Both the position numbers and the translations under genes were made by a program. This document shows positions 36,001 to 47,986 of a stretch of DNA of 64,000 bases, piece after piece. Positions within the stretch are counted from its first letter, which is position 1, and every line of letters starts with the position of its first letter. Below the pieces are notes generated by a model. That model had not been told where the DNA came from, did not search any database, and saw only the letters and a program-made list of their open reading frames with translations. The stretch is from Proteles cristata cristata. Its lineage: Eukaryota > Chordata > Mammalia > Carnivora > Hyaenidae. The DNA is taken from NCBI GenBank assembly GCA_017311185.1, contig JAESUZ010000468.1:1-64000 (forward strand), given 5' to 3'.

Positions 36001-36429
36001 AGCCTAAGTGTCCATCAACAGACGAATGGATCAAGAAGATGTGGTTTATCTATACCATGGAATACTACATGGCAATGAGAAACAATGAAATCTGGCCATG
36101 TGTAGCAACATGGATGGACCTTGAGGGTGTTATGCTGAGCGAAATAAGTCAGGCAGAGAAGGGCAAATATCATATGTTTGCACGTATAGGAGGATTAGGA
36201 GGAACTCGACGGAGGAACAAGGGGGAGAAGAAGGGCGGAAATGGTGGGGGAAAGGGAGAGAGGCAAACCATGAGAGACTCTTGAATGCTGACAAAAACTG
36301 AGGACTGATGGATGTGGGGGGGAGGAGGGATGGGCATGGAGGAGGACACTTGTGGGGATGAGCACTGAGTGTTATGTGGAAACTAATTTGACAATAACTA
36401 TTTGTAAAAAAAAAAAAAAAAAAAATAAC
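36001..36429 (+). mobile_element. L1 3' end (ORF2 C-terminus, 3' UTR, poly-A)
   Basis: Starts GCCTAAGTGTCCATCAACAG and encodes the ORF2 C-terminal relic WIKKMWFIYTMEYY...TWMDLEGVM...KYHMF. A GGA-rich 3' UTR and a poly-A of about 20 (36406-36425) follow. The copy is 5'-truncated and incapable of movement. This is a carnivore-type L1. Confidence 0.9.
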
Positions 36430-36438
36430 AGCATTCAT

Positions 36439-36671
36439 GGGGCGCCTGGGTGGCTTAGTCGGTTGCCGTCCGACTTTCGCTTGTCATGATCTCGCGGTGC
36501 GTGGGTTCGAGCCCCGTCGGGCCCTGTGCTGACTGCCAGCTCAGAGCCTGGGAGCCCGTTTCAGTCTGTGACTCCCTCTCTCTCTGACCTCCCTGCTCAC
36601 GCTGTCTCTCTCTCTGTCTCCTAGAAATAAATAAACATTTTTAAAAAAATAAAAATAAAAAAAAAATAAAA
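36439..36671 (+). mobile_element. Felid CAN-SINE, young subfamily, inside the L1's duplication
   Basis: GGGGCGCCTGGGTGGCTTAG head with GACTGCCAGCTCAGAGCC and A-rich tail. Several 2-3 bp losses occur compared with other copies (GGTTGCCGTCC, CGCTTGTCATG, CCCCGTCGGG). It is flanked by AGCATTCAT at 36430-36438 and 36678-36686. Confidence 0.96.
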
Positions 36672-36686
36672 TAAAGTAGCATTCAT

Positions 36687-37830
36687 TAAGGCCCGCTGTA
36701 GGCCATGCATTGGAGATGTGTGCAGGTTCCTATACTCTGGGGAGCTCAGTCTAGTGGAAAAGGTGAGGGTGTTTATGAATAATCATAATTCAGTGTGTCA
36801 GAGGGATGTACAAAGGGCAGTCCGAGTAGCCACTTAGTTACTCTGTAAGACCTGAAGGGACTTTCACATTAAAGGAACATACAATTAAAAATACGTAAGT
36901 ACCTAATTTCTTGTGGGTAAGTGTTAATATGGTTGCCTTAGAGCCCCCATATTTCTGTCATGTTTACTGAGAAACCACTTCCTGGGTCATGAACGTGACA
37001 AACCACAGACGCATCTTGCTGTGTTCGTGTGGAGAACCTTCAGGTTCTGCGTGTGGCCACACACTGCCTTTCACGGCGACCTTTCTTCCTCTGAGTCCGG
37101 CGCTCAGTGACTTGCCTTGCTGCACGACTTACTGATCGGTGCTCAGGACTGTCAGTGGTGTGATTTCATTTTCCATCTTGACACCTTTTAATGAGGCTCA
37201 GGAATGTGAGTAGCAAAGGAGATCTTTTTCTAGGTTCTGGGGGAAAGAAAAGAATGGATGCAGAACATAAACTCTGAACCTTGGGGTCTTTAAAGCAGTT
37301 ATAATTTTTGAAATATCCTTCCCCTTTAAAACTTTATTTAGCAGCCATTAAGGAATTAACAAGTGTTGCTCTCAGGCACTGGGGCTCCAGACTTCTGTTC
37401 CAGCCAAATGGCACGAGTCTGGATCCACTAGCAGATAGAAGACACCCAGAGAGGTGCCAGGTGCGCCCCCTGGGGAGCAGAGACCATCCTCTCTAACTCG
37501 ATGTCTGCACCGCCAGCCCCGTCTGTCATGGGCTCTCAGTCCAGGCAGGCACTTGGTAAAGACCTTTGCACAGGGAGTGTGCTGATGGGCAGAATGCAAA
37601 CAGAAAAGAGAGCTGGTTAGAATAGTGTAGACTGTGCTTGTAAACGTGAGTGTTCATGCAAGTGTTTGTACCAACATGTTTGTGTGTGCGTGCGTATACA
37701 TGTAGGTTTGAAGAAAAGATGAAAATCTGACATCGACAGGGCATGTCAATTTTTTTTAATTTCAGAAAGTACTAGCCTACTATGTGATGTAATGTAATTA
37801 AAGTATCTGGTGGCATTAGTGGTATAGGAG
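36687..37830. other. Intronic, mostly unassigned
   Basis: The first 120 bp (ATTCATTAAGGCCCGCTGTA, GGGGAGCTCAGTCTAGTGGA) resemble a common old mammalian interspersed repeat that I cannot name safely. The rest is unique-looking and non-coding. Confidence 0.35.
37463..37476 (-). promoter_or_regulatory. Candidate CTCF site
   Basis: The reverse complement TCCCCAGGGGGCGC keeps the CAGGGGGCGC core of the CTCF motif, with two mismatches at the 5' end. Motif match only. Confidence 0.35.
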
Positions 37831-37846
37831 TCATGCGTTCATTCTT

Positions 37847-38075
37847 TTCTATTTTTTTTTTTAAGTTTACTTATTTATTTTGAGAGAGAGAGAGTGCACA
37901 CAGGGGAGGGGCAGAGAGAGAGAGAGAAGGAGAGAGAGAGAATCCCAAGCAGGCTCCGCATTCTTGGCACAGAGTCCAGTGGGGCTGGAGGGAACCCTAC
38001 AAACCCGAGGTCCTGACCGGAGCTGAGATCAAGAGTCGGATGCTTACCTGCCTGAGCGCCCTGCCCCGGCGCCAC
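37847..38075 (-). mobile_element. Older CAN-SINE variant
   Basis: Poly-T start, long GA tract, AATCCCAAGCAGGCTCCGCA, GGTCCTGACCGGAGCTGAGA, ending near GCGCCCTGCCCCGGCGCC. Duplication TGCGTTCATTCTT occurs near 37834-37846, with TGCGCATTCATTCTT at 38076-38090. Diverged, so older. Confidence 0.88.
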
Positions 38076-38090
38076 TGCGCATTCATTCTT

Positions 38091-38680
38091 GATCAGCTGC
38101 CTCCTTGAGTATCAAGCTGGGGCCTTTGATGATCCCCAGAAAAGCTGCTGAAGGAAGCAAGGAAGACCCTCCCCTCTCCATTGGCGGGGCTCAGGGGGCC
38201 TGCGTCTGCTTTTTCTGTATCCCCTGAAGGCCCCCCAGCGCCAGGCATGTAGCTCCATTTCCTGCGATTGTGGCCTGGGGCAGTTCCAGGGCAGAAAGCA
38301 GCCCTGCTAAAACACATTCTGAGTCTCTTCCTAAGCTTTGTTGGAGGTTATTTCACGCGGGCAAACAGCTGTCTGTGCATATGAACACTGGGTGTGACTT
38401 AAATGTCACCGTGTTTCTTGTGGGAGCTCCTGAGTTTGTATCACATGTGGCATTAACGAGTTTCTAGCACGTTGAAGTCCCCCTTCCCCTCACAACACCT
38501 TGTGGGGACTCCTGCATGGTGTGTCTGTTAGTTAAAACGGCAACAGGACTTCACCCTGGTTTTCTCGTGTGCGCATCTTGTGTGAACCCTGCGTGCAGCT
38601 GTTGATGGCTCCCGGCAGGTGCTGCCTGTTACGTGACAGTCCATCCAAGAGCGAAGTCAGACTCTTTTTAAACAACGCTA
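38091..38680. other. Intronic, nothing recognised
   Basis: Unique-looking sequence without credible coding content. Confidence 0.4.
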
Positions 38681-38878
38681 GGAGGCGCCTGGGTGGCTCA
38701 GGTCATGATCTTGCGGTTTGTGAGTTCGAGCCCCGCGTCGGGCCCTGTGGTGACAGCTCAGAGCCTGGAGCCTGCTTCGGATTCTGTGTCTCCCCCTCTC
38801 TCTGCCCCTCACCTGCTCGTGCTCTGTCTCTCAACAATAAACAAATGTTAAAAAAAAAAAAGAAAAGAAAAGAAAAAA
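38681..38878 (+). mobile_element. Felid CAN-SINE with internal deletion in the tRNA head
   Basis: GGCGCCTGGGTGGCTCAG is joined directly to GTCATGATCTTGCGG. About 30 bp that normally separate two GGCTCAG words are missing. The rest (GTTCGAGCCCCGCGTCGG, CT tract, AACAATAAACAAATG, A tail) is intact. Confidence 0.93.
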
Positions 38879-38899
38879 AGATCCACCTTTCAGCTTTCT

Positions 38900-41800
38900 T
38901 ACTCCCTGTGATGTTTGTTAAAAAAAAAAAAAAGAAGAAAAGAAAGAAAAAAAGCACTAGAATGGAAAGGCAAAAAATCGTGCTGCCCAAGTGACGGTAA
39001 ACTCCTTCCGGAACTGATGATAATTTTAGAGAGATTGATTTCAGGTTTCTACCCTGATGCAGCCCGTGTAGTCACGTGAGACACTGTGTATGACCTTGCC
39101 CCCCGACGGCACCCTCTCACAGACATTGCCCCTTTCCCAGCTTGCACTGTGGACGTCGACACACATACACCGGCCGCATCCCACCTATGCCATCATGGAA
39201 GGCACACATCCCTCACATGCCGTCAGGCCCAGAAAGGATCCTGTTCGAACTTTCCCTGCCCCTCAGGAAACCAGCCAGGTGTGCGGAGGGAGACCACTGA
39301 ACATCCCTGTCTCCATCTCGTAAATCCGAGGGCCCATTTGCTGCATTTTACACATTTTAGTTTGCAGGTGTTTTATTCTGTCCATTTTAAAGCAAGGGTT
39401 CAAGCTTCATAATGTGTCTTCTGTTTGATATGTTTTTAATGAGTTTTAAACTTTATGATGCAGGTATATAAATATTGTGCAAGTTCAACATAGGAGTTTA
39501 GGGATTTAGGAAGGTGTTCAAAATAAAGACTGTAATAGTCGCTGGTTAAAAGGAAGGTATGTTTCCGGTTTCCGCCATGGCCGTGGCAGTGCCCGCACGC
39601 CCACCCCCACCCCCAGCCCTACCACCACCACTGCTCTGTTCCCGTGTCCAGAGAGGGCAGGGTTCTGGGCTCGGGCACCGCCCATCCCTGAGTCAGTGGC
39701 CGTGACCGCTGCTCGCTCTGGCTTCTGTAGAACGATTGGCACACGGCTTATGCTGCTGATCCTGGAAGTCGCTCTGAGCTTAGCGGTCGGGCCCTCCGTG
39801 CCGGAGCATCCCCAGCATGTGCTGCCTCCGCACAGGTGACGGGGACCTCACGCCCCAGGTGCGCATTTGCCGTCTGTGGATGTCATCCTTGTGAAGAGGT
39901 CGGGCCTCGCTGTTGCCCCCCCAAAACATGCAGGGTCCCCTCACCCACACGGGCCAGCTTAACAGGAAGATAGCAGTGAGGTGCCCAGAACAGATGATTC
40001 ATTTTCATATGTGGGAAGAAATCCGCATTGTTTTAAGTGTACACCGGCAGCTGCTGTCGTTCGGCTGCGAGCAGATGTTAGGCCTCCAAAAGCTTTGCTG
40101 ATAATTAAAATACTAGCAGTGAGCGCTTTACCCCAGCTGCAGGTTCTGTTTACTGTAAATTTGATTTTAATGGTGCCTCTGTGCTGTTACCGAAGGAGCG
40201 GTTTGCTTTTTACCTCCATACAAAAGTGTCTGCAATGAAGACAGATGTCTGTTTCCTCTCATTTCCTCAGGAAAGATGTGAAGGTGCTGTAACAGGCAGG
40301 AATTCTGAACATGCCTGCAGAAATGAGTGTGATCTTTTTATCGGATTTGCCCACAGGCCAAAAGGGCGCAAGTGTAATCTGCCTTGTTAGCCCTTTAAAC
40401 CCACCTTGTAAGAGAAATACCACACTAACAACACTGGCTGGCTTCTTATTTGCGTAATTTTACCTTTTGAAATGTGCATGATGCGTACGGTTTTGAAAAA
40501 TAGGCCTTGTTCTCCTCATATAGCACTAACCACACTGGGAGTTTTATGAGGCTTACCTAGGACAGGGGGAAGGGGCGTCGGGCTCCCTAACTTCCTGATT
40601 CCGTGATGCGAGAAGGAATGTCCGCGCTCGTGTGAGTGGAACAGAGAGGGCGGCCTTCCAGCATGCGGGCCAGCTGCCCCTCGTGCGGGACCTCTGAAGG
40701 CGCAGGAGGCCGCGGGCCTGGCCCTCCACAGCTCTGGGCACTCCTCGAACGCATCAGTCGGCGCCCCGGTGCTGATGCAGGCCCTGTGCGGAGAGCGGGT
40801 GGAGGGCTGGGCCTCCCGGGGACTCCCAGGGGAGCACATGCCCAGACAGGAGCGGTGCCGGCTAAGACGGTCCCTCACGGTGGCCAGGGACTGACCTCCG
40901 TCTCCCCAAATGTGAACGGAATGCCAGAGGCGCTCTGTGCTGATGACCCCCGCAGAGCTGCCCCTCCCCATCGCTTTGCTCTAGACAGGACCTAAGCCAC
41001 TTGAGCCCTTCCTGCTAATAAATCAAGTGGCAATTTTTAAGAAGTGCTCTTCGTGGGTAAATGACAAGATCAGAGCACTTTACAGTTTAACTCTAAAATC
41101 CCATTTCATCACCCTTGTGAAGCATGATGACACCATTTCTGTCACATGAGTCAAATTTCCAAAGTTCTATGGCTGTCGCGGGCCATCAATCAACATGCCC
41201 CTCAGGCCTCTGCCTTTGCAGCTGAGAAGCGGTTAACCACACACCCCCTTTACACCCCTCCCAAAACGCCTGTCAGGGTAACCTTAAAGCCCGGGTCTCA
41301 TCTTCCTGCATGAGATTTGTGTGCATGGCTCCCATTGGATCTTCATGCATGGAAATGATGATAGATACCTAAGAGTCTGATATAATACAAAATTTCTTAG
41401 GGTTTGTGACTTTAAAGGTAAAATATTGTCTTTTATTCTTTGTCACTCTTCAGTGCCCATAGCAATGTCTAGGCCCGTGGAGACTGTTCACGGCAAAGTT
41501 AGAAACCTGGCCAGTCATGTATTTCTAACTCGAGATAAAATTTATTCTTAGTTTTTTCTGAATATCTTAGAATTTCTTTCAGGGGTCATATATGATTATC
41601 TTTGATCACCACCAATCACAGATGTAGCACTAATGATAATGGAGAAAAAAGGACTAAAACTTCTGTCATCTAAGTCTGTGTCCTGGGTGCCTGGAAATAT
41701 TCCTTCAGTAAAAACTGCAGGGTGTGTCTTGTAAAATTGTATATTTGAACTCAGGTGGAAGGATCTGTCAGAAATAATGTGGACTTCTGTTAATTCTTCA

Positions 41801-44270
41801 CAAAAGAATATTTTTCCTCGTCTCTTCTTACGAAACAGTGGCTTTCACAAAAGTGAGGACAGGGTGGCGGCCATTACTGTAACATATACCTTGCTACGTT
41901 TATTTGTGGTATGAAACAGGTATTTACCAAAACGCACTTTTAATTGTTATGTCGTGACGTATTTACCGTCCTCAGGCAGATTCAAGGAATGACCAAATTG
42001 GGTATGTGCTCCGAAATTCATCCCACTGTTATATAGCTGTCATTTTTAGCAAACATGCCAGAGATTGAGCATAATTTTAATTTTGTATCTCCCGTTGCCT
42101 AAATATTTCTGATTTGTGTGTGAATTTGATTAACACTGACCAGACTGCATTTCTAATCCTTGAAGATAATAGTCATAAAGGACTGACCGTCCTTTGTTCT
42201 CTCTCAAAAAAAAAATTGATGGCGAAACTGCCATTTTGGTGTGGGATTGGTTGTATGACTGAGCGGCTACCGTCTCCCAGTGAGGTCACAAACCAGGTTG
42301 GGACCCTTTCGCGGTCCCCTTGGTTGGAGTTTTCCTTCAGGGACATGAAGCGGTGGTATGGGGAACGCCCCCTAGTTTGCATCGTGTTCACACTGAGCGT
42401 GCTCTCACTTCTTCACAACCAGGCTTCGTGGGAGCCCTCTGAGGGACATCCCGCAGCAGCCGGTAATTATTTGTCCGAAGAATGACTACACCATAGAGCA
42501 ATTATTGATATTGCTTTGTGCTGTTGTAGGAATAATTTATCCCCTGCTTCAAAATTTCTACAAGGTTATATTGCATTGAATTTTAATTTGTCATTTTTTC
42601 TGCTCTCACTTGAAAAACTTATAAGCTTTTGTGACATTAAAATATGGTTCTAATTTATTAGCATAATCTGTTAATATTGTTTCATTTTAATAGACATTAA
42701 GTATGATTTCTTAACGTTCTTGTTAAAATTACATCTTAAAATTGAAGTCGAGAAAAATTATATGCGGCTTAAGAATCCCAGTGTCACGTGTGCCCCAAAT
42801 TTTTATATGAAAATATTACGTCTTTAATCGCATCGTATTTGAGGCGCTATAATTATGACGATGAGCCGCGCTAGCATTTTCAAGCCTGGCACCTCCCAAA
42901 ATAGGAACTCGGCACCATGCACAGTAGGAGAGCCCCTCCCGCTGCTCGGTAGAGTGCCCCCCGGCTCGCAGATCACTTCCTAACGGCTGGTAGGTCTTCA
43001 AGGAAATAATAAAGAGCAAACTGAAGGACACACGGGAGCGGACATAACCGAGCAGCATACAGACGTGCAGTGCGGTGTCAGGAGAAGCTTCGAAACCTAC
43101 CACAAGCACTGTGGGGAGCGCGGTGTGGCCCCCACGGGGCGTGAGCAGCAGCTTCCCTGAAACGCCGGGCACCTCACCCCACACAAGTCCTTTTAATGCC
43201 GTCTTTATCTGCTACGCGATGCATGAAATCTACTCTCGGTTTTAGAAGTGCTGGCAACCTTTGACCCCTTTCGTGGAGACACAATGTGACCTTTCTATTG
43301 TCATCGGCTTTCATTCTCCTGAAAATTCTATGAATTTTTATTACAAGTTTTTTTTCAGCCACGCCGAGGCTTCAACAAATGACTTGCCGCAGATGAGATG
43401 AAGTTGTTGGACTGGCGTTGGAGAAGTTTTACAGCCGGCGTGCGCACCGCCCAGCCGCCCGCGCCCGCGTCCGGCAATGTCACACGCCAGTAACTGCTGA
43501 GCCTACTATTGGATAAATACATCATTTTATGGAACATTGATTGTTCTATAAACCCAATGGAGTATTATGCTCTATGATCAAACCATTTAGATTGTGTGTA
43601 GAGCACAGAAAATGCCATATTCAGGATGGTACTAAAAGTGCCATTTGTGTATTTTATGGACGTCATTACAGGGGAAACTTCTCTCTGTAGGCCCTGTTTA
43701 CTGCAAAATTTTTTAGTCTGTAATGACATTTTTCATTCACAACGTATGCCTTCAAGAGAGGGGGCCCTTGTTTTATTTGTTTCATTCGAGTTTACTGCAC
43801 AAATTCTGTACATTTTAATTAAATGTAAGCTTAACAAAAGCATAAGGTATTTATTCTGTGGGAAAGCGTGATGACAGTAACAGAAGAATAACACACACAC
43901 ATAGAAAGGAAACAGTCAGGTGCTAGGCCCTGTTTGCAGCTGCCCAGAAGCCCCTGGCCCGCAGAGCAGAGCCATCGGCACGGTTTCGGGGGCCTGAGTG
44001 TCTGTGACTTAACCCCACATGCCTGCACACCAGGTCTATGGCTTTCAGCTCCGAAGATGTTCTCTTCAAGGAGGACAGATAAGAAGGAAATGTCTCTCAC
44101 AACCATCTTCTGGAGAAAATGGGTCTAATCCAGAATCACTTCCCGGAAAACAAATCCTCAGCTCCCCCCAGAAACACCCTTCTCATTTCAGCCACGTTGC
44201 AAACTATCGATGCGTTTAGCTAGGAGAGGGGAGTTACATTATCTCTGCAGTCACACCAACACATGAGCAG
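38900..44270. other. SINE-poor intronic stretch
   Basis: About 5.4 kb with no SINE or LINE recognised, while neighbours are SINE-rich. An impure A/G-rich run lies at 38918-38955. AT-rich unique parts such as 42480-42830 and 43500-43860 have several TAATTA or TTAATT words. A CpG-richer patch lies at 40640-40900. No credible coding frame. Confidence 0.45.
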
Positions 44271-44283
44271 TAAGTTGAGTTTT

Positions 44284-44500
44284 TTTTTTTTACTGTTCTA
44301 TTTATTTTTTAGAGAGAGAGAGAGAGACATAGTGTGAGTGGGGGAGGGGCAGAGAAAGAGAGGGAGACAGAATCTGGAACAGGCTCCAGGCTCTGAGCTG
44401 TCAGTACAGAGCCCGACGTAGGGCTCAAACTCAGGAATGGCGAGATCATGACCTGAGCCAAGGTCAGGCGCTTAACCGACTGAGCCACTCAGGCGCCTCT
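44284..44500 (-). mobile_element. Felid CAN-SINE
   Basis: Poly-T start, GA tract, GAGATCATGACCTGAGCCAA, ending GAGCCACTCAGGCGCCTC. Duplication TAAGTTGAGWTTTT lies at 44271-44283 and 44501-44514. Confidence 0.95.
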
Positions 44501-44514
44501 TAAGTTGAGATTTT

Positions 44515-47160
44515 TCATGAACAGTCAGGAGGCTGCATTTTAACTTCATTTGCCCCCTCTGTGCAGAGCAATTTATGGTCCTCTCGCAGACAGGTCCAGA
44601 AAGGCTCGATCAGATGCAGTTTGATTAGCTACAATTATCACACTGAAATCCAACATTGTCTTTGAAAGACATGAAGCATGGTACAGATATGTTGGGCGTC
44701 TGTGCTCTGTTAATGAGTTGTGCACCTTGGGACCTATACCGGTGACTAACCAGTTAAGGATAAGCCTGTACAAAGTTCCTGTTTTCCAAATACTGTATCC
44801 ACTCGGCCATTTGCATTGGTGAGCTTTACGATTCATATTTACTTGAAAGAGCTCAAAAATTGAAGTTGATGTGCCCAGTAAATTCTTGGTCATAGCCCAG
44901 TTAGAATTTAAAGTTACAGTAGAAATTCACATTAGTTTAAATGACACTTGAACTTCTACATAGCTCCACATTAATTCATTATGGGCGAAATGGAAGAATC
45001 TTCAGTGGGTGAATCTTTTTCAATCTGATTGAGGCTGTTACATTTTATAGGTGCTATTTTTCAAAGCAGTACTGACAGCACTCGAAGTTATTAAATTGCT
45101 GAATCAAAAGATGGACCTGCACTCGCATTTATGAACTGATGGGGTGGCTGGGCTTGTGCCGAGCGGAGGTTAAGATATTGGCGGTGTCAGGCTTCATCAC
45201 ACGCCGTGGTGACAGCAGTATTTACCCATGTAGTTTACTTTAATGGTCTGGAAGTGGCTTAACCCACCTCTGGATTCAAATAAATTCAGTAAGTAGTTCA
45301 GAACAACGTAATTACCAGCGCTGCAAGGGATTCAGAGGGTAATGCTGCTCCCAGGAGGGTTTCTGTCGGCCGCATACCTAAGAAGCAGGCCCGGCGCTCT
45401 TCCTTCAGGAGGCCACCAGGCCACCAGGCCACCGGAGCCTCCGTGTCCCCCAGCTGCCAGGGTCGCTTCTGCTTTTCACACCGAGGCAATATGTCCTCTT
45501 CACTAATGAACTGGGGCTGATTTGAAGGCTGCCTTCTTTATTTTTGTGCCTATATTTCTTTATGTCTTTTTTATTTACTTTTTTATTTCCCCCACATTCT
45601 AAGTTAAACCGGAAAGGACTCTGAAGCTGGGAACGGCCTGAGGCAGAGGGGTGGGGGGAGGGAGAAGTTGGGGGCACGGCAGACCAGAGCCCGCGGTCCT
45701 GGTGGACGGTGCACCCAGCAGGCCTCTGGCACCCCCGGTGTAGACTCCTGCAGGCACATGAGAGAGATTCTAGGGAGATTAGAAGTTCAGAAGATAAACT
45801 GAGATGAGGTCAAGTACAGACCAGGGCTCAGCCCTTTCCTTCTAGGATCTGTGCGGTTTCACCGGATCTTGGGCCTGCCTTTGGAATCCAGCCTTCCCAA
45901 GGCTGCGCTTTCCTTGTGTAAAGCAGAAGGCGTGGGGGGAGGGAGGGAAGGAGGTTGGAGGGACATCGTAGCAGGCTCGTCCCTGGGCAGAGCGGTTTAG
46001 TTGATTCCCTTAAACCCCGCATAGGCTCATATGACCTCTGGAAAGTCCCCAGAGCCCCGAGGGCTGAGAGGACCCAGTGAGATGACCACCGCTGCCCGGG
46101 CACCTGCCCCTGAGCACCAGGCGTGGGCACTTGGGAGGCACTTGCTCTCAGAGGCGGGGCAAGGAGCAAGCGTCCCTGCTCCGGGCTCTCGTGCTTCCCC
46201 AGAGGATACACACGACGTCTGATCCTCTGCGGTTGGGCATTCAGCTGGAATCATCGGTGTTTGGGACCCTCCCCTGGGAAGGTTCGGCTGACCTTTAAGT
46301 TGTGATGGCCTGACTTCGCCCTGGTTGGTGAGAGCGTGGCCAGGCCTGGTCTGCCCACAGCTGCACTGCCGGCCCAGAGCAGCGCCCCCATGTTTGGGAT
46401 ACATTGTGACCCGAGAGGGCAGGACAGGGTTCTGGTTGATGCCACAGGGCTTTCCCTGACCCAAGAGTCTGTGATTCCATAATCGCTTTAATTCACGTTG
46501 TAGAGAGTCATATGAGAAAGGACAGCACTAATTGGACCTAATATTATTTAAGAAGACGGATAACCTGTACTCACTGGGAGTCATGGCCTCAGAGTCAGAA
46601 AAAACGTAGTGACAGAAAACCGGCTCCATGAACTCGCTGTACAATGAGCTTTGTTCCAGTAAGTCCATTACCCCCGCCATCAAGTACCACCCACCAGGAG
46701 ACCCTTGCCCTCCCTCTGGCCTGTCAGGGAGAGGGGGCTGCAGTGGGTATGAGCTGGCCTGACCTCTGACTGTTGAACAGGTGGGCACAGACCAGCCAAG
46801 CTTCACGGCACTGTGCATGGAATGGGCCAAGAGTTTGCATTTGGAACTTAGCATGGGATTTCAAGTCCAGGACCATCACCCGCAGTCGGCGTGTGAGCTC
46901 AGTGTGTCCGCGAGGTAAATGCGATTGAAGGGCTTCTGTGGATGCTGCCTGAGATACTGTACCCCCCGGAGACGGGTCTTGTCTGGGGTCTGTGCTCAGA
47001 ATGTGCTCTGCATTGAAAGAAACGCTTTCTTACAGAAGTGCACAGACGTGGAAAACAAAACTGCCTTATTTTTGAGGGACGCTAGTGGTATATAATCGTA
47101 GCAGTTTGTAATCATTTTCTTTCCTTTGGTGACGATAAGTGTTCTTTTTAAAACTGACGT
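44515..47160. other. Intronic, nothing coding recognised
   Basis: Unique-looking sequence. A GC-rich part at 45600-46460 has open frames on both strands but no domain. A short (GGCCACCA)3 repeat lies at 45411-45434. Confidence 0.4.
45411..45434. repeat. Three 8-bp units GGCCACCA
   Basis: Two perfect units and a third ending in G (GGCCACCG). Short tandem repeat in non-coding DNA. Confidence 0.85.
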
Positions 47161-47163
47161 ACC

Positions 47164-47360
47164 GGGGCCCCTGAGGGCCTCAGTCAGCTGAGGGTCTGAC
47201 TTCGGCTCAGCTCATGATCTCGTGATTCATGAGTTCAAGCCCCGTTTTGGGCTCTGGGCTGACAGCTCAGAGCATGGAGCCTGCTTCGGATTCTGTGTCT
47301 CCCTTTCTCTCTCCTCTCTCTCTCTCTCAAAAATAAAACATTAAAAAAATTTTTTTAATT
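47164..47360 (+). mobile_element. CAN-SINE, diverged head
   Basis: GGGGCCCCTGAGGGCCTCAG head, GCTCATGATCTCGTGATTCA, CAAGCCCCGTTTTGGGCTCT, CT tract and ATAAAACATTAAAAAAA tail. No clear target-site duplication. Confidence 0.9.
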
Positions 47361-47960
47361 ACCTTCCATAAAGACAGTAAGATGACATATTTCAAAACTG
47401 TGGTGGCCATTGGAAATATTCATTTAGATCATTTGTAGGTTATTACTTAGGGGGGAAGGAGGCAGTAATAAGAACATGGATCTTTTCCCTCTTTTAATGG
47501 AAAAAGATTAGGTTTCAGCTGTGTTTTATCCTGTGCAGGGATTAAACAAGCGTCGGAGATGATGGGGAGATGGGTGTGCGTCGTGTCCTCTTCACATCTG
47601 TTCGTAAACTTACAAAAAGCTCTGCCTTTGGGTCAGAAGATACTGCCACTGTTTACTGTCCTTCACTGCCCTCCAGGGACTGAGTGTCCTGCTCAAAATG
47701 AACATCATTGAGGGGGCGGCCACACTCCTTCCCTGGGAATGGGAAGAGCAAACACTGGCTGCTAAGAGTTGTAGTTGGACAGTCAGACCAGGAGGACGGA
47801 CAGATGCCTGCTTCCGTCCAGCATGTCTGCCCCCAGGCTGCGGCTGTGCCGTCAGCGTCCGCGCAGGCAGCCGGCCCTGAGGCCCCTGGTCACTGTGGTG
47901 TTATGCTGAGGGCTTAACGCTTCTGTCTGTCTTGTTAAGCCTAAAGGTCATGTTTCTAGG
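47361..47960. other. Intronic flank of the terminal exon
   Basis: No repeats recognised. Polypyrimidine content rises towards the acceptor. A frame beginning at 47932 is open into the exon but is intronic. Confidence 0.5.
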
Positions 47961-47986
47961 CTCTAACTGGTCCCTGTCTCCCATAG
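47961..47986 (+). other. Splice branch point and 3' acceptor of the terminal exon
   Basis: CTCTAAC at 47961-47967 fits the mammalian branch consensus yUnAy, with the branch adenosine probably at 47966. A pyrimidine-rich stretch TCCCTGTCTCCCATAG follows, ending in AG at 47985-47986. The 20-nt distance from branch A to AG is normal. An earlier AG at 47958-47959 lies upstream of the branch site and is unlikely to be used. This boundary fixes the phase of the exon. Confidence 0.75.

Larger units (their letters stand above)
1..47986 (+). other. ZNF407: 3' part of the last intron (inferred)
   Basis: No other splice-bounded coding frame was found upstream of the acceptor at 47986, and none of the open frames encodes a C2H2 finger or other known domain. 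The stretch is therefore read as the distal part of a very long intron. ZNF407 is known as a gene of several hundred kilobases with long introns. Non-coding genes or alternative exons inside it cannot be excluded. Confidence 0.6.

Noticed and set aside
36039..36284. Frame with FIYTMEYY as a possible host gene
   Set aside because: It is the C-terminal end of the L1 ORF2 in a truncated, inverted copy.
47932..47986. Upstream start codon in frame with the terminal exon
   Set aside because: It lies before a good branch site and acceptor. The 18 upstream codons look like polypyrimidine-tract translation, so the open frame here is fortuitous.
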